Shown here piece after piece: positions 1 through 7,317 of a DNA stretch of 64,000 bases. Source of the stretch: Longimicrobium sp. (GTDB taxonomy: Bacteria; Gemmatimonadota; Gemmatimonadetes; Longimicrobiales; Longimicrobiaceae). The translations under genes were made by a program, and so were the position numbers. The stretch lies in assembly GCA_036389135.1 (NCBI GenBank), contig DASVQP010000019.1:62001-126000 (forward strand). Reading direction: 5' to 3'. Each line of letters opens with the position of its first letter. Position 1 is the first letter of the stretch. The notes below the pieces were generated by a model. That model did not search any database, was not told where the DNA came from, and saw nothing but the letters and a program-made list of their open reading frames with translations.

Positions 1-405
1 GAAACCGGGATGTGGTAGTTCTCTCCTTTCTACCACAACGTGGCTACCGCTCCGCAGAGACTCACACGAGCCCAGCAATCCGCGCCCAACGATTCTCAGC
101 GCGGCGGGCACCGATTGTATGTAGTCGGTCGGGACCTAATGGCCAAGGCTGGCGGGAAACACATGTAGTGGGTGAAACACACGTGTGACGGCCGCATCTT
201 CGGCGCGCGGACCGTCTAATGAGAGTGCGATGCGAGTGTGCGGGCGCCCGATGCTACGGCGACGGTCCGTGCCGTTCTCCAGAAGCGCGGCGCGAAATTC
301 AAGGAAGGCCGACCGGACGCATGCGGGTGAACGATGCGAGCGACTGTTCGAGGGTTGCATCGAGTCACACCGAGACTACCCTCTACGTTTTCTGTGTGGA
401 ACCGA
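1..405. other. no confident gene
   Basis: Several GC-rich frames are open here on both strands, but none has recognisable domains or a convincing start. A minus-strand frame open from about 134 to the left edge could be the start of a gene running off the window, but nothing identifies it. Confidence 0.4.
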
Positions 406-552
406 TCAGCGTCCCAGGCGTCGTTTTGCTTCGTCGTGCTCGATCACCTGCCCAGCCTCGATCTGCGACAGGCCGCGCTGCACCTTCGTGAGGAGATGGA
501 GCTGCCGCATCACGTCTTCCATGCTGGCGTCCTGCGGGAGCCGCTGGATCAT
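406..552 (-). CDS. small antitoxin-like protein (orphan)
   Basis: A 48-residue frame from an ATG at 552 reads MIQRLPQDASMEDVMRQL, then a charged helix ending EHDEAKRRLGR and a stop. This matches the pattern of short antitoxin-like proteins (about 60-75 residues, reading like IQxLPDDASxEDIMxxL...EVKRRLxxW) that normally sit before ParE/RelE-type toxins. The frame stays open upstream (SIPRNAKQQAIE precedes the Met), so the original start may lie near 585-600 and have lost its start codon. No toxin follows on the same strand. It is probably an orphan or decayed antitoxin; the family match is from memory of the motif. Confidence 0.5.
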   Translation of the reverse strand: MIQRLPQDASMEDVMRQLHLLTKVQRGLSQIEAGQVIEHDEAKRRLGR

Positions 553-680
553 TTCGATCGCTTGCTGTTTCGCGTTCCTGGGGATGGATGCACCTGCCTG
601 GGAGAAGTACGGACAGCCACTCGCGCGCCACGCGCCGCACCGGCATCTTGGGTGCTCGACAACACCTGCACACAGTGAAG

Positions 681-1139
681 ATGACCAGCGACGCAGACGC
701 GGGGCCGCTCGTGATGGACCGGGTGTACGGGATGGCGGCGGCGGCGCTGGCGGCGCTGGCGCTGTTCTTTCTGTTCCGGGGCGGGCCCGCGGACACGGGG
801 GCGGACCGGCCCGCCGCCGCGCCCGCCATCACCCTCATCGAGCCGCGCGAAGGGGCGGAGGTGACGCTGCCGCTGGCGGTGGTGTTCGACGCGGGGACGC
901 GGCTGGAGGCGGGGCCGATGGGGTGGAACGCGGCGGGGCGGCACGTCCACCTGCGCGCGGGCGGCGCCGAGCTGATGGCCCCGTCCGGCGCCGTTCAGCC
1001 GCTGGGGGGCACCCGCTACCGCTGGACCGTGCCCGCGCTCCCCGGCGGCGAGCAGACGCTCCAGCTCACCTGGTCCGACGAGCAGCACCGCCCGCTGGAC
1101 GAGGGGGCGTCGCGGCCGGTGCGGGTGCGCGTCCGCTGA
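681..1139 (+). CDS. membrane-anchored hypothetical protein
   Basis: This 152-residue protein has one N-terminal hydrophobic segment (about residues 12-32, GMAAAALAALALFFLF), so it is likely a single-pass or signal-anchored protein. The remaining 110 residues form a predicted beta-rich domain beginning ITLIEPREGAEVTLPLAVVFDAG. That pattern resembles Ig-like or copper-chaperone-like beta sandwiches, but no specific family is recognised. The ATG at 681 is chosen because it directly precedes the hydrophobic segment; in-frame upstream codons to 588 encode unlikely sequence. A promoter for the following operon begins 22 bases after its stop, so it is probably its own transcription unit. Confidence 0.6.
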   Translation: MTSDADAGPLVMDRVYGMAAAALAALALFFLFRGGPADTGADRPAAAPAITLIEPREGAEVTLPLAVVFDAGTRLEAGPMGWNAAGRHVHLRAGGAELMAPSGAVQPLGGTRYRWTVPALPGGEQTLQLTWSDEQHRPLDEGASRPVRVRVR

Positions 1140-1161
1140 CACCCATCCGTTCCCGCCGAGG

Positions 1162-1191
1162 TTGACACCCGGCACGCGAATGGCCTAGAAT
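1162..1191 (+). promoter_or_regulatory. sigma-70 type promoter for the 1238-7009 operon
   Basis: TTGACA at 1162-1167 and TAGAAT at 1186-1191 are separated by 18 bases. This is a near-consensus promoter about 45 bases before the first ATG of the operon, and the sequence between it and the gene has no competing signal. Confidence 0.65.
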
Positions 1192-1237
1192 GGGCGTCCC
1201 GCCGTATGCCCTCTTCCCCCCGCGCCCTTCCCCCATC

Positions 1238-2149
1238 ATGAGCATGGCCCACCTCCGTCCCCTGTCGTTCGGGGAGATCCTTGACGGCGCATTCAGCCTG
1301 TACCGGCGCCACTTCGTCACGCTGGTGGCCGCGGCGCTGGTCCCGCTCATCCCCACCATGCTCCTGACCGGCCTCCTGGCCCGCTCCGCGTTTTCCGCGG
1401 GGGCGGAGGAAGCGCCCGCCGCGTTCGGCGCGGCCATGATCCCCATCGCGCTGCTGGGGTTCGTCGCGGGGATCGTGATGTGGGCCGCGCTCACCCGCAT
1501 GGCGGGCGAGGCATGGACCGGCGGCGAGGTCTCGCTGGGCGACGGCTACCGCCGCGGTATGCGGGCCTTCTTACCGCTTCTGGGCTCCATGATCCTGGTG
1601 TACCTGATCCTGGTCGTGAGCATGTTCGGCATCGTCGTGGTCGGTGCTCTGGTGGCGGGGATCCTCGGGGCGATCGGCATGGGCATCGGGAGCCAGACCG
1701 TCTCGGTGGTGCTCATGGTGCCCGTGCTGCTCCTGGCGCTCCTGGCGACGTTCGCCGCATGGTCCACCCTGTTCGCCGTGATGCCGGCGATCGTGATCGA
1801 GAAGAAGGGGCCCGCCCAGGCCATCGGACGCTCCTTCCAGCTGTCGAAGGGGGCCATCCCGCGGGTGGCGGGGATCCTGGCCGTCACCTTCGTCATCATC
1901 TTCCTGCCCATGATCTTCGTGATGGCGGTGACGGGCGGCTTCGCGGCGTTCACCAACCCGGGGGCGGTTCCCAGCGCCGGGAGCTTCTGGATCCAGCAGA
2001 TCGCGAACTCGGTGATGAGCGCGCTGACCACCCCGTTCATGATCGCCTCGCTCGTGATCCTGTACTTCGACCGCCGCGTGCGCACGGAGGCGTTCGACGT
2101 GCAGCTCGCCGCCGACGCGCTCTCGGCCGACACCGTCACGGCCGGGTGA
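1238..2149 (+). CDS. GPDPase_memb-like integral membrane protein, copy 1
   Basis: This 303-residue protein has about six hydrophobic helices. It opens with LRPLSFGEILDGAFSLYRRHF, the N-terminal signature of proteins matching the glycerophosphodiester phosphodiesterase membrane domain, which lack the catalytic part. Near the C-terminus it has ILYFDRRVRTEAFDVQLAA, also typical. The molecular role of the family is unknown. Its neighbour from 2185 is a diverged paralogue with the same two motifs. It is the first gene of an operon with DUF4129, DUF4350, MoxR and DUF58 genes, suggesting a role in cell-envelope homeostasis. The ATG at 1238 is 47 bases after the promoter; MAHL at 1244 is an alternative start. 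Confidence 0.75.
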   Translation: MSMAHLRPLSFGEILDGAFSLYRRHFVTLVAAALVPLIPTMLLTGLLARSAFSAGAEEAPAAFGAAMIPIALLGFVAGIVMWAALTRMAGEAWTGGEVSLGDGYRRGMRAFLPLLGSMILVYLILVVSMFGIVVVGALVAGILGAIGMGIGSQTVSVVLMVPVLLLALLATFAAWSTLFAVMPAIVIEKKGPAQAIGRSFQLSKGAIPRVAGILAVTFVIIFLPMIFVMAVTGGFAAFTNPGAVPSAGSFWIQQIANSVMSALTTPFMIASLVILYFDRRVRTEAFDVQLAADALSADTVTAG

Positions 2150-2184
2150 ACGCACCTGCCTCCGTGCTCGGCGGCGTCGGCTCC

Positions 2185-2928
2185 ATGTACCAGCCGAACC
2201 TTCGGCCGCTCGGGTTCGGGGAGATCCTGGACGGCGCATTCGTCCTCTATCGCCGCAACTTCGCCGCCTTCCTCGCGATGTCGGCCCTTCCGCTGGCGCC
2301 CGTGCTGGCGTGCCAGCTCCTGCTCGTGGCGGGCGGCGTGAAAGCCACCGCCGCATGGATGCTGATCGCGGCCGTGGGCGTGCTCCCGGGCCTCCTGGCG
2401 ACCGGCGCGCTCATCTGCGCCACGGCCGACGCGTACGACGGGCTGCCGGTGGACGTCCGCCGCGCGTTCGCCACGGCGCGCGCACGCTACTGGACGCAGC
2501 TGCGCGCGGTGGTGGTAGCCGGGCTCGTGACCCTGCTGGGCTTCATCGCGTTCATCGTTCCGGGAATCATCGCCTCCGTTCGCTACTTCGCGGTTTCGCA
2601 GACCGCGGTTCTCGAAGACACCACCCCGAGTGAGGCGCGGCATCGTTCCTCACACCTTTCGCGCGGGGCGGGGTGGCGGATCCTGGGGATGATGGCGGTG
2701 CTGACCGTGATCGCGCGGCTCCCCGTTCTGGCGCAGCTGGTGTTCGGGGAGTGGCTGGGAAGGGGGTACGCGGATTCGGGGCTGAGGCACGTCGCCGAGC
2801 AGCTGATCCTGATCCTGACGCTGCCGCTGACCACCGCCGCCCTCACGCTGCTGTACTTCGACCGCCGCGTGCGCGTCGACGCCATGGACGTGCAGGTGGC
2901 GATGCAGCGGATCGCGCTGGAGGGGTGA
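2185..2928 (+). CDS. GPDPase_memb-like integral membrane protein, copy 2
   Basis: This 247-residue paralogue of the preceding gene has the same N-terminal LRPLGFGEILDGAFVLYRRNF and C-terminal LLYFDRRVRVDAMDVQ motifs, with four to six membrane helices between them. The ATG at 2185 aligns with the paralogue's start. A GTG at 2146, overlapping the upstream stop as GTGA, is in frame and could add 13 residues by coupled translation. The two copies differ substantially, so the duplication is old. Function is unknown; context is the DUF4129/MoxR/DUF58 operon. Confidence 0.75.
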   Translation: MYQPNLRPLGFGEILDGAFVLYRRNFAAFLAMSALPLAPVLACQLLLVAGGVKATAAWMLIAAVGVLPGLLATGALICATADAYDGLPVDVRRAFATARARYWTQLRAVVVAGLVTLLGFIAFIVPGIIASVRYFAVSQTAVLEDTTPSEARHRSSHLSRGAGWRILGMMAVLTVIARLPVLAQLVFGEWLGRGYADSGLRHVAEQLILILTLPLTTAALTLLYFDRRVRVDAMDVQVAMQRIALEG

Positions 2929-2930
2929 CG

Positions 2931-3560
2931 ATGCAGCTTCCCGGTGCCGAGCAGGTCGATCACGCGCTCCGCGAGGTGTACGCGCAGCCGGAGTTCGTGG
3001 CAGACACGAAGCCGCCAGGGCTGATGGAGCTGATCGGGGAGCAGATCGGCAGGGCGTTCAGCTGGATCATCGACCGCCTGAGCGGCATCGGCGCCCTCGA
3101 GAACGCGGGGCCCGTCGTCTTCTACATCATGGTGGTGCTCCTGGCCGCGGCCGCCCTCGGCCTCCTGGCGCACCTCTTCTACACCAGCGGCGTCGCCTTC
3201 TCGCGCGAGCGCGGCGCCGGCCCCGGCGACGAGGGCGAGGCGCTGAGGGGCCCGCGCACCGCTGCGGACTGGGAGGGCACGGCTCGCCGTGCCGCGGCCG
3301 AGGGGCGCCTGCGAGACGCGTCGCTGGCGCTGTACAACGCGCTGGTGCTGCGGCTGGACGCCCGCGGCGCGCTGCGCTTCGACCCGGCCAAGACGCCGGG
3401 CGACTACCGCCGCGAGGTGAGGGCCAACCCCGAGGTGGCGCGCCCCTTCGCCGCGTTCGTGCGCGGCTTTGAGCCGGTGGTGTTCGGCGGGCGGGCGCTG
3501 GACCTGGACGGCTACGAGCGGCTCCGCGCCGCCGCCGGCGAGGCGGGCGCCCGTGGGTAG
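2931..3560 (+). CDS. DUF4129 domain-containing membrane protein
   Basis: This 209-residue protein has one membrane helix at about residues 63-86 and a C-terminal cytosolic DUF4129 region (about 110-205; FDPAKTPGDYRREVRANPEVARPFAAFVRGFEPVVFG). DUF4129 proteins accompany MoxR ATPases and DUF58 proteins, and sometimes transglutaminase-like proteins, in bacterial envelope clusters; their biochemical role is not established. The ATG at 2931 follows the upstream stop by two bases, and GTG at 2925 overlaps that stop as an alternative start. The end overlaps the start of the next gene by eight bases. Confidence 0.8.
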   Translation: MQLPGAEQVDHALREVYAQPEFVADTKPPGLMELIGEQIGRAFSWIIDRLSGIGALENAGPVVFYIMVVLLAAAALGLLAHLFYTSGVAFSRERGAGPGDEGEALRGPRTAADWEGTARRAAAEGRLRDASLALYNALVLRLDARGALRFDPAKTPGDYRREVRANPEVARPFAAFVRGFEPVVFGGRALDLDGYERLRAAAGEAGARG

Positions 3561-4725
3561 CCGCCGCGAGCTGCTGGTGCTGGGGCTCCTCTTCCTCGTG
3601 GTCGCCCTCCTCTCCACCCTCGCCACCCCGCGGCGGCAGGAATCGGCCGATCCGCGCCCCTCCTCCTTCCACTCCACGCAGTGGGGGACGCGGGCGCTGC
3701 ACGACCTGCTGGGCCGCCTGAAGATGAAGACGGGGCGCCGCCTGACGCCCTTTGCGGACGCGGATTCGCTCTCGGGGACGCTGGTGCTGCTGGATCCGAG
3801 CGAGGGGGTCTCCCCCGCCGAGCTCCACTCGCTGGCGCAGTGGGTGCGCGCCGGCGGCACGCTTATCTACGTCGCCGGGCGGCGGGACGACGTCGCCGAC
3901 ACGCTCGGGCTGCAGCTCCGCGACCTGGAGGGCGACACGCTGCGGACGTGGGGCTCGGAAAACGTGATGCGCCCCGCCGTCCCCGTGCGCCACGCGTGGA
4001 CGGCGGGAGTGGTTAGAGTGGACGGATTCCGCCGCACCTTTGCGCCCCGCTCCCCCGCCCTGGCGCGGGCCGGCGCGGCGCGGCTGCTGGCGGTGGGCGA
4101 GCGGCCCGTGGCGGCCACCTTCCCCCTGGGACGCGGGCGGGTGGTGGCGTGGAGCGATCCGCGCCCGCTCGTCAACGACACGCTGCGCGGGAGCGGCGCG
4201 GCGCCGGTGTTCGCGCGGGCGGCGGCGGAGCTGGCGCAAGGCGGGCGCACGGTGTACTTCGACGAGTACCACCACGGATACCGTGGCGGCGGCAGCGCCG
4301 TGGCGGGGACGCTGCGCTTTCTGCGCGACCGGCCCTGGGGGCACGCCGCGCTGCAGTGGTTCGCGGCGGCGCTGGGGCTCCTCCTGCTGGCGGGGCGGCG
4401 CTTCGGCGCTCCCCTGGCGCCTGCGCCCGCGCTGCGGCGCTCGCCGCTGGAGCACGTGGAGGCGCTGGCGGGCGCGTACCGGCAGGGCGGCGCACGGCGC
4501 ACCGCGCGACGCCTGCTGCTGGCCGGGCTGGCGCGCCGCATGGGCCGCCGCCCGCCGCGCGAGGGCGCCGGCGAGCGCGAGACGCTGGAGAAGCTCACCT
4601 CGTTCGCCTCCGCCGGTCCCGCGGCGGCGGCGCTCAGGGAAGAATGGAAGAAGGGAGACGCCGCCGACCTGGTGGCGCTCTCACGCGACGTGGACCGACT
4701 CCTGGAAGAGGCGAAACGAACGTGA
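3553..4725 (+). CDS. DUF4350 domain-containing protein
   Basis: This 390-residue protein starts at GTG 3553, inside the previous gene. An N-terminal membrane helix (LLVLGLLFLVVALLS, about residues 7-22) leads into a periplasmic DUF4350 domain. That domain includes LVLLDPSEGVSPAELHSLAQWVRAGGT, the ThuA/GATase-like sugar-isomerase-type fold seen in this family. A second membrane helix lies at about 270-290 and an Arg-rich cytosolic tail follows. DUF4350 proteins are regular partners of MoxR and DUF58 genes. The exact function is unknown; an envelope-associated sensor or scaffold is an inference from context. Confidence 0.8.
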   Translation: MGSRRELLVLGLLFLVVALLSTLATPRRQESADPRPSSFHSTQWGTRALHDLLGRLKMKTGRRLTPFADADSLSGTLVLLDPSEGVSPAELHSLAQWVRAGGTLIYVAGRRDDVADTLGLQLRDLEGDTLRTWGSENVMRPAVPVRHAWTAGVVRVDGFRRTFAPRSPALARAGAARLLAVGERPVAATFPLGRGRVVAWSDPRPLVNDTLRGSGAAPVFARAAAELAQGGRTVYFDEYHHGYRGGGSAVAGTLRFLRDRPWGHAALQWFAAALGLLLLAGRRFGAPLAPAPALRRSPLEHVEALAGAYRQGGARRTARRLLLAGLARRMGRRPPREGAGERETLEKLTSFASAGPAAAALREEWKKGDAADLVALSRDVDRLLEEAKRT

Positions 4726-5693
4726 CGATCCTGGAAACGCCGGCCGCTCCCAGCGACCGCGCGCAGGCCGTGCTGGACCGGCTGGGCACCGTGGTGCTGG
4801 GGCAGGAAGACGTGCTCCGCCAGATGATGGTGGCGCTGCTGGCCGGCGGGCACGCCCTGATGGAAGGGGTCCCCGGCACCGCGAAGACGCTCTCCATCCG
4901 CTCGCTGGCGCTGGCGCTGGAGCTGCGCTTCGGGCGGGTGCAGTTCACCCCGGACCTGATGCCCACCGACCTGGTGGGCGTCAACATGCTGGACGAGCTG
5001 AAGCGCGAGTTCGTCTACCACCCCGGGCCCATCTTCACCGACCTCCTGCTTGCCGACGAGATCAACCGCGCCCCCGCCAAGACGCAGGCCGCCCTGCTGG
5101 AGGCGATGGCCGAGCGGCAGGTGACGGTGGACGGCAGGACGCGCGTCCTCCCCGCCTCCTTCACCGTCTTCGCGTCGCAGAACCCGGTGGAGTACGAGGG
5201 GACGTACCCGCTCCCCGAGGCGCAGCTCGACCGTTTCCTGCTCAAGATCGTCATCGGCTACCCGAGCCAGGACGCGGAGCGCGCCATCCTGGACCGCTAC
5301 GCCGAGGGCTTCAGCGCCGACCGCGTGGAGAGCTACGGCCTGGCGCCCATGATGACGGCCGCCGAGCTGATCGGCCTGCGGCAGGCGGTCGCGGCGGTGC
5401 ACGTGGAGCCGGCGGTGCGCGACTACGTCACCCGCATCGTCCGCGCGACCCGCGAGGAGCCGACGCTTGCGCTGGGCGCGTCGCCGCGGGCGAGCGTGAC
5501 GCTCTTTCTCGCCTCGCGCGCCGAAGCCTTCCTCTCCGGCCGCGACTTCGTGACGCCGGACGACGTGAAGGCGCTCGTCCTCCCCGTCCTCCGCCACCGG
5601 GTGATCCTGACCCCCGAGGCCGAGGTGGAGGGGCAGACGGTGGACGAGCGGCTGAACGGGCTCCTGCAGACGCTTCCGGCGCCCACCCGGTGA
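4722..5693 (+). CDS. MoxR-family AAA+ ATPase
   Basis: This 323-residue AAA+ protein has Walker A GVPGTAKT at residues 49-56, a Walker B with LLLADEINRAPAKTQAALLEAM, sensor region FASQNPVEYEGTYPLPEAQLDRF and the C-terminal helical lid. MoxR ATPases act as chaperones that mature or insert cofactors into partner proteins, often with von Willebrand-like DUF58 partners; one is encoded directly downstream. The start is GTG at 4722, sharing four bases (GTGA) with the preceding stop. Length and motifs are normal for the family. Confidence 0.93.
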   Translation: MTILETPAAPSDRAQAVLDRLGTVVLGQEDVLRQMMVALLAGGHALMEGVPGTAKTLSIRSLALALELRFGRVQFTPDLMPTDLVGVNMLDELKREFVYHPGPIFTDLLLADEINRAPAKTQAALLEAMAERQVTVDGRTRVLPASFTVFASQNPVEYEGTYPLPEAQLDRFLLKIVIGYPSQDAERAILDRYAEGFSADRVESYGLAPMMTAAELIGLRQAVAAVHVEPAVRDYVTRIVRATREEPTLALGASPRASVTLFLASRAEAFLSGRDFVTPDDVKALVLPVLRHRVILTPEAEVEGQTVDERLNGLLQTLPAPTR

Positions 5694-7009
5694 GCCCCAG
5701 GCCCCGCCGGGAATGGGCGCCCGGCGTCCTTCCGTCGCACCGCTTCCTCATCGTGCTCGCCGGCGCGGCGCTCCTCCATCCGCTGAGCACCGCGGGAGCG
5801 CTGGCGGCGGATGCCCTCCTCCTGGTCCTCTTCGCGGTGGATGCCATCCTGGCGCCGCGCGCGCTGCGGGTGGAGCGGCGCGCGCCCCGCCGCGTCTCGC
5901 TGAACGCCGAGGCGGAGGTCACGCTCTCCGTCCAGAACAACGGCCCCCGCCCGGCCCACCTGCGCCTCACGGACGACCTCCCGCCGATCCTGTCGCGGCT
6001 GGACGGCGACGTGCGCGATCTCACCATCCGCCCCGGCCACACGGAGCGCGCCACCTACCGCGTCCGCGCCGCCCGCCGCGGCGACGAGCTGTTCGGCGAC
6101 GTGCACCTGCGCGTCCTGGGCCCGCTGGGGCTGGCGTGGAGGCAGCGCCGCATCCCGCGCGAGGACGCCGTGCGCGTGCAGCCGGGAGTGGCCGAGCTGC
6201 GCCGCTACCGCCTCCTGGGCCTCCACAACCGGCTGCGCGACGCCGGCTTCCGCGCCGTCCGCCAGCGCGGCGAGGGCGGCTCGTTCGAGAGCCTGCGCGA
6301 ATACGTGCGCGGCGACGACCCGCGCAGCATGGATTGGAAAGCCAGCGCGCGCCGCGGGCAGATGATCGTGCGCCAGTTCCAGGTGGAGAAGCGGCAGAAC
6401 GTGATGATCGCCATCGACGCCGGCCGCCTCATGACGCAGAAGATCGGCGGCCAGGAGCGGCTGGACTACGCGCTCACCGCCGCCCTGCTGCTGGCGGACG
6501 TGGCGGCGCTGCACGGCGACCTGGTGGGGCTCCTCGTCTTCAGCGACCGCGTGACGCAGTACCTGCCGCCGAGCAAGGCGTCGCTCTCGCGCATGGCGGA
6601 CGCGCTGGGCGACGTGCACGCGAAGATGGTGGAGCCCAACTATCCGGCGGCGTTCACCTACCTGGCGCACCAGCTCCGCCGCCGCTCACTGCTGGTGATG
6701 TTCACGGACATCATCGATGCGCGCGCATCGTCCGCGCTGGTGGCGCACCTGGGGCGCGCGGCGGAGCGGCACCTCCCCATCGCCGTCGCCATCCGCAACC
6801 CCGAGCTGGAAGCCGCCGCCACCCTGGACGCAAAGGACGAGGCCGACGTCTTCCGCCGCGCCGCCGCCGAGGAGCTCCTCCAGGCCCGCGCCGCCGCCCT
6901 CGCCGCCATGCAGCGCGCCGGCGTCCTCGTCGCCGACACCCGCCCGACAGACGCGGTGCCGTCGGCGGTGAACAGGTATCTGGACGTGAAGCGGCGGGGG
7001 TTGTTGTAG
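5690..7009 (+). CDS. DUF58 domain-containing (vWA-like) protein
   Basis: This 439-residue protein has two N-terminal membrane helices (about residues 16-50) and a beta-rich CARDB-like stretch (about 60-140). The DUF58 core starts with the hallmark GSFESLREYVRGDDPRSMDW and continues into a von Willebrand A-like segment (VMIAIDAGRLM; LLVFSDRV). DUF58 proteins are the standard partners of MoxR ATPases. GTG at 5690 overlaps the moxR stop by four bases (GTGA), so translation is likely coupled. This is the last gene of the operon; a repeat-rich intergenic region follows. Confidence 0.92.
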   Translation: MSPRPRREWAPGVLPSHRFLIVLAGAALLHPLSTAGALAADALLLVLFAVDAILAPRALRVERRAPRRVSLNAEAEVTLSVQNNGPRPAHLRLTDDLPPILSRLDGDVRDLTIRPGHTERATYRVRAARRGDELFGDVHLRVLGPLGLAWRQRRIPREDAVRVQPGVAELRRYRLLGLHNRLRDAGFRAVRQRGEGGSFESLREYVRGDDPRSMDWKASARRGQMIVRQFQVEKRQNVMIAIDAGRLMTQKIGGQERLDYALTAALLLADVAALHGDLVGLLVFSDRVTQYLPPSKASLSRMADALGDVHAKMVEPNYPAAFTYLAHQLRRRSLLVMFTDIIDARASSALVAHLGRAAERHLPIAVAIRNPELEAAATLDAKDEADVFRRAAAEELLQARAAALAAMQRAGVLVADTRPTDAVPSAVNRYLDVKRRGLL

Positions 7010-7317
7010 TCGGGTCCCCTCACCCCCCCGGCCCCCCTCTCCCAAACCGCTGGGAGAGGGGGGAGATCGCGGCCTTTCCGCGCGAGCCTTCCGGTCCCGG
7101 AAACGCGTAGGGGCGCGATTTATCGCGCCCGCCGCCTGCCCCACCTCGACCGTCGCCCCTCGCACGGGTCCCGTAGGGGCCGCCCCACGTGGCGGCCCGT
7201 GCCCGCCCCCGCGGCGAACCCTGCCGCCTCGCACCCATGCATGCAAATGCCCCCTCCCCCAGGGCGGTTTTCGGGGGAGGGTATCCGTCGCGGAGCGACG
7301 CTGGGGGAGAGGGCCCC
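7010..7317. repeat. dispersed intergenic repeat, family A copy 1
   Basis: The region holds no gene. It contains a GGGAGAGG-rich palindrome at about 7035-7065, a block with GCGCGATTTATCGCGCCC at about 7113-7130, and a second block GGGGCCGCCCCACGTGGCGG near 7176-7195. The same blocks occur inverted at 43328-43537 and, diverged, at 53755-53965. A further GGGGGAGGG palindrome lies at about 7250-7315. It looks like a family of non-coding dispersed repeats. Confidence 0.75.

Noticed and set aside
588-680. Upstream start for the gene at 681-1139
   Set aside because: The added 31 residues overlap the antitoxin-like frame region and read as non-coding. The ATG at 681 directly precedes the membrane segment.
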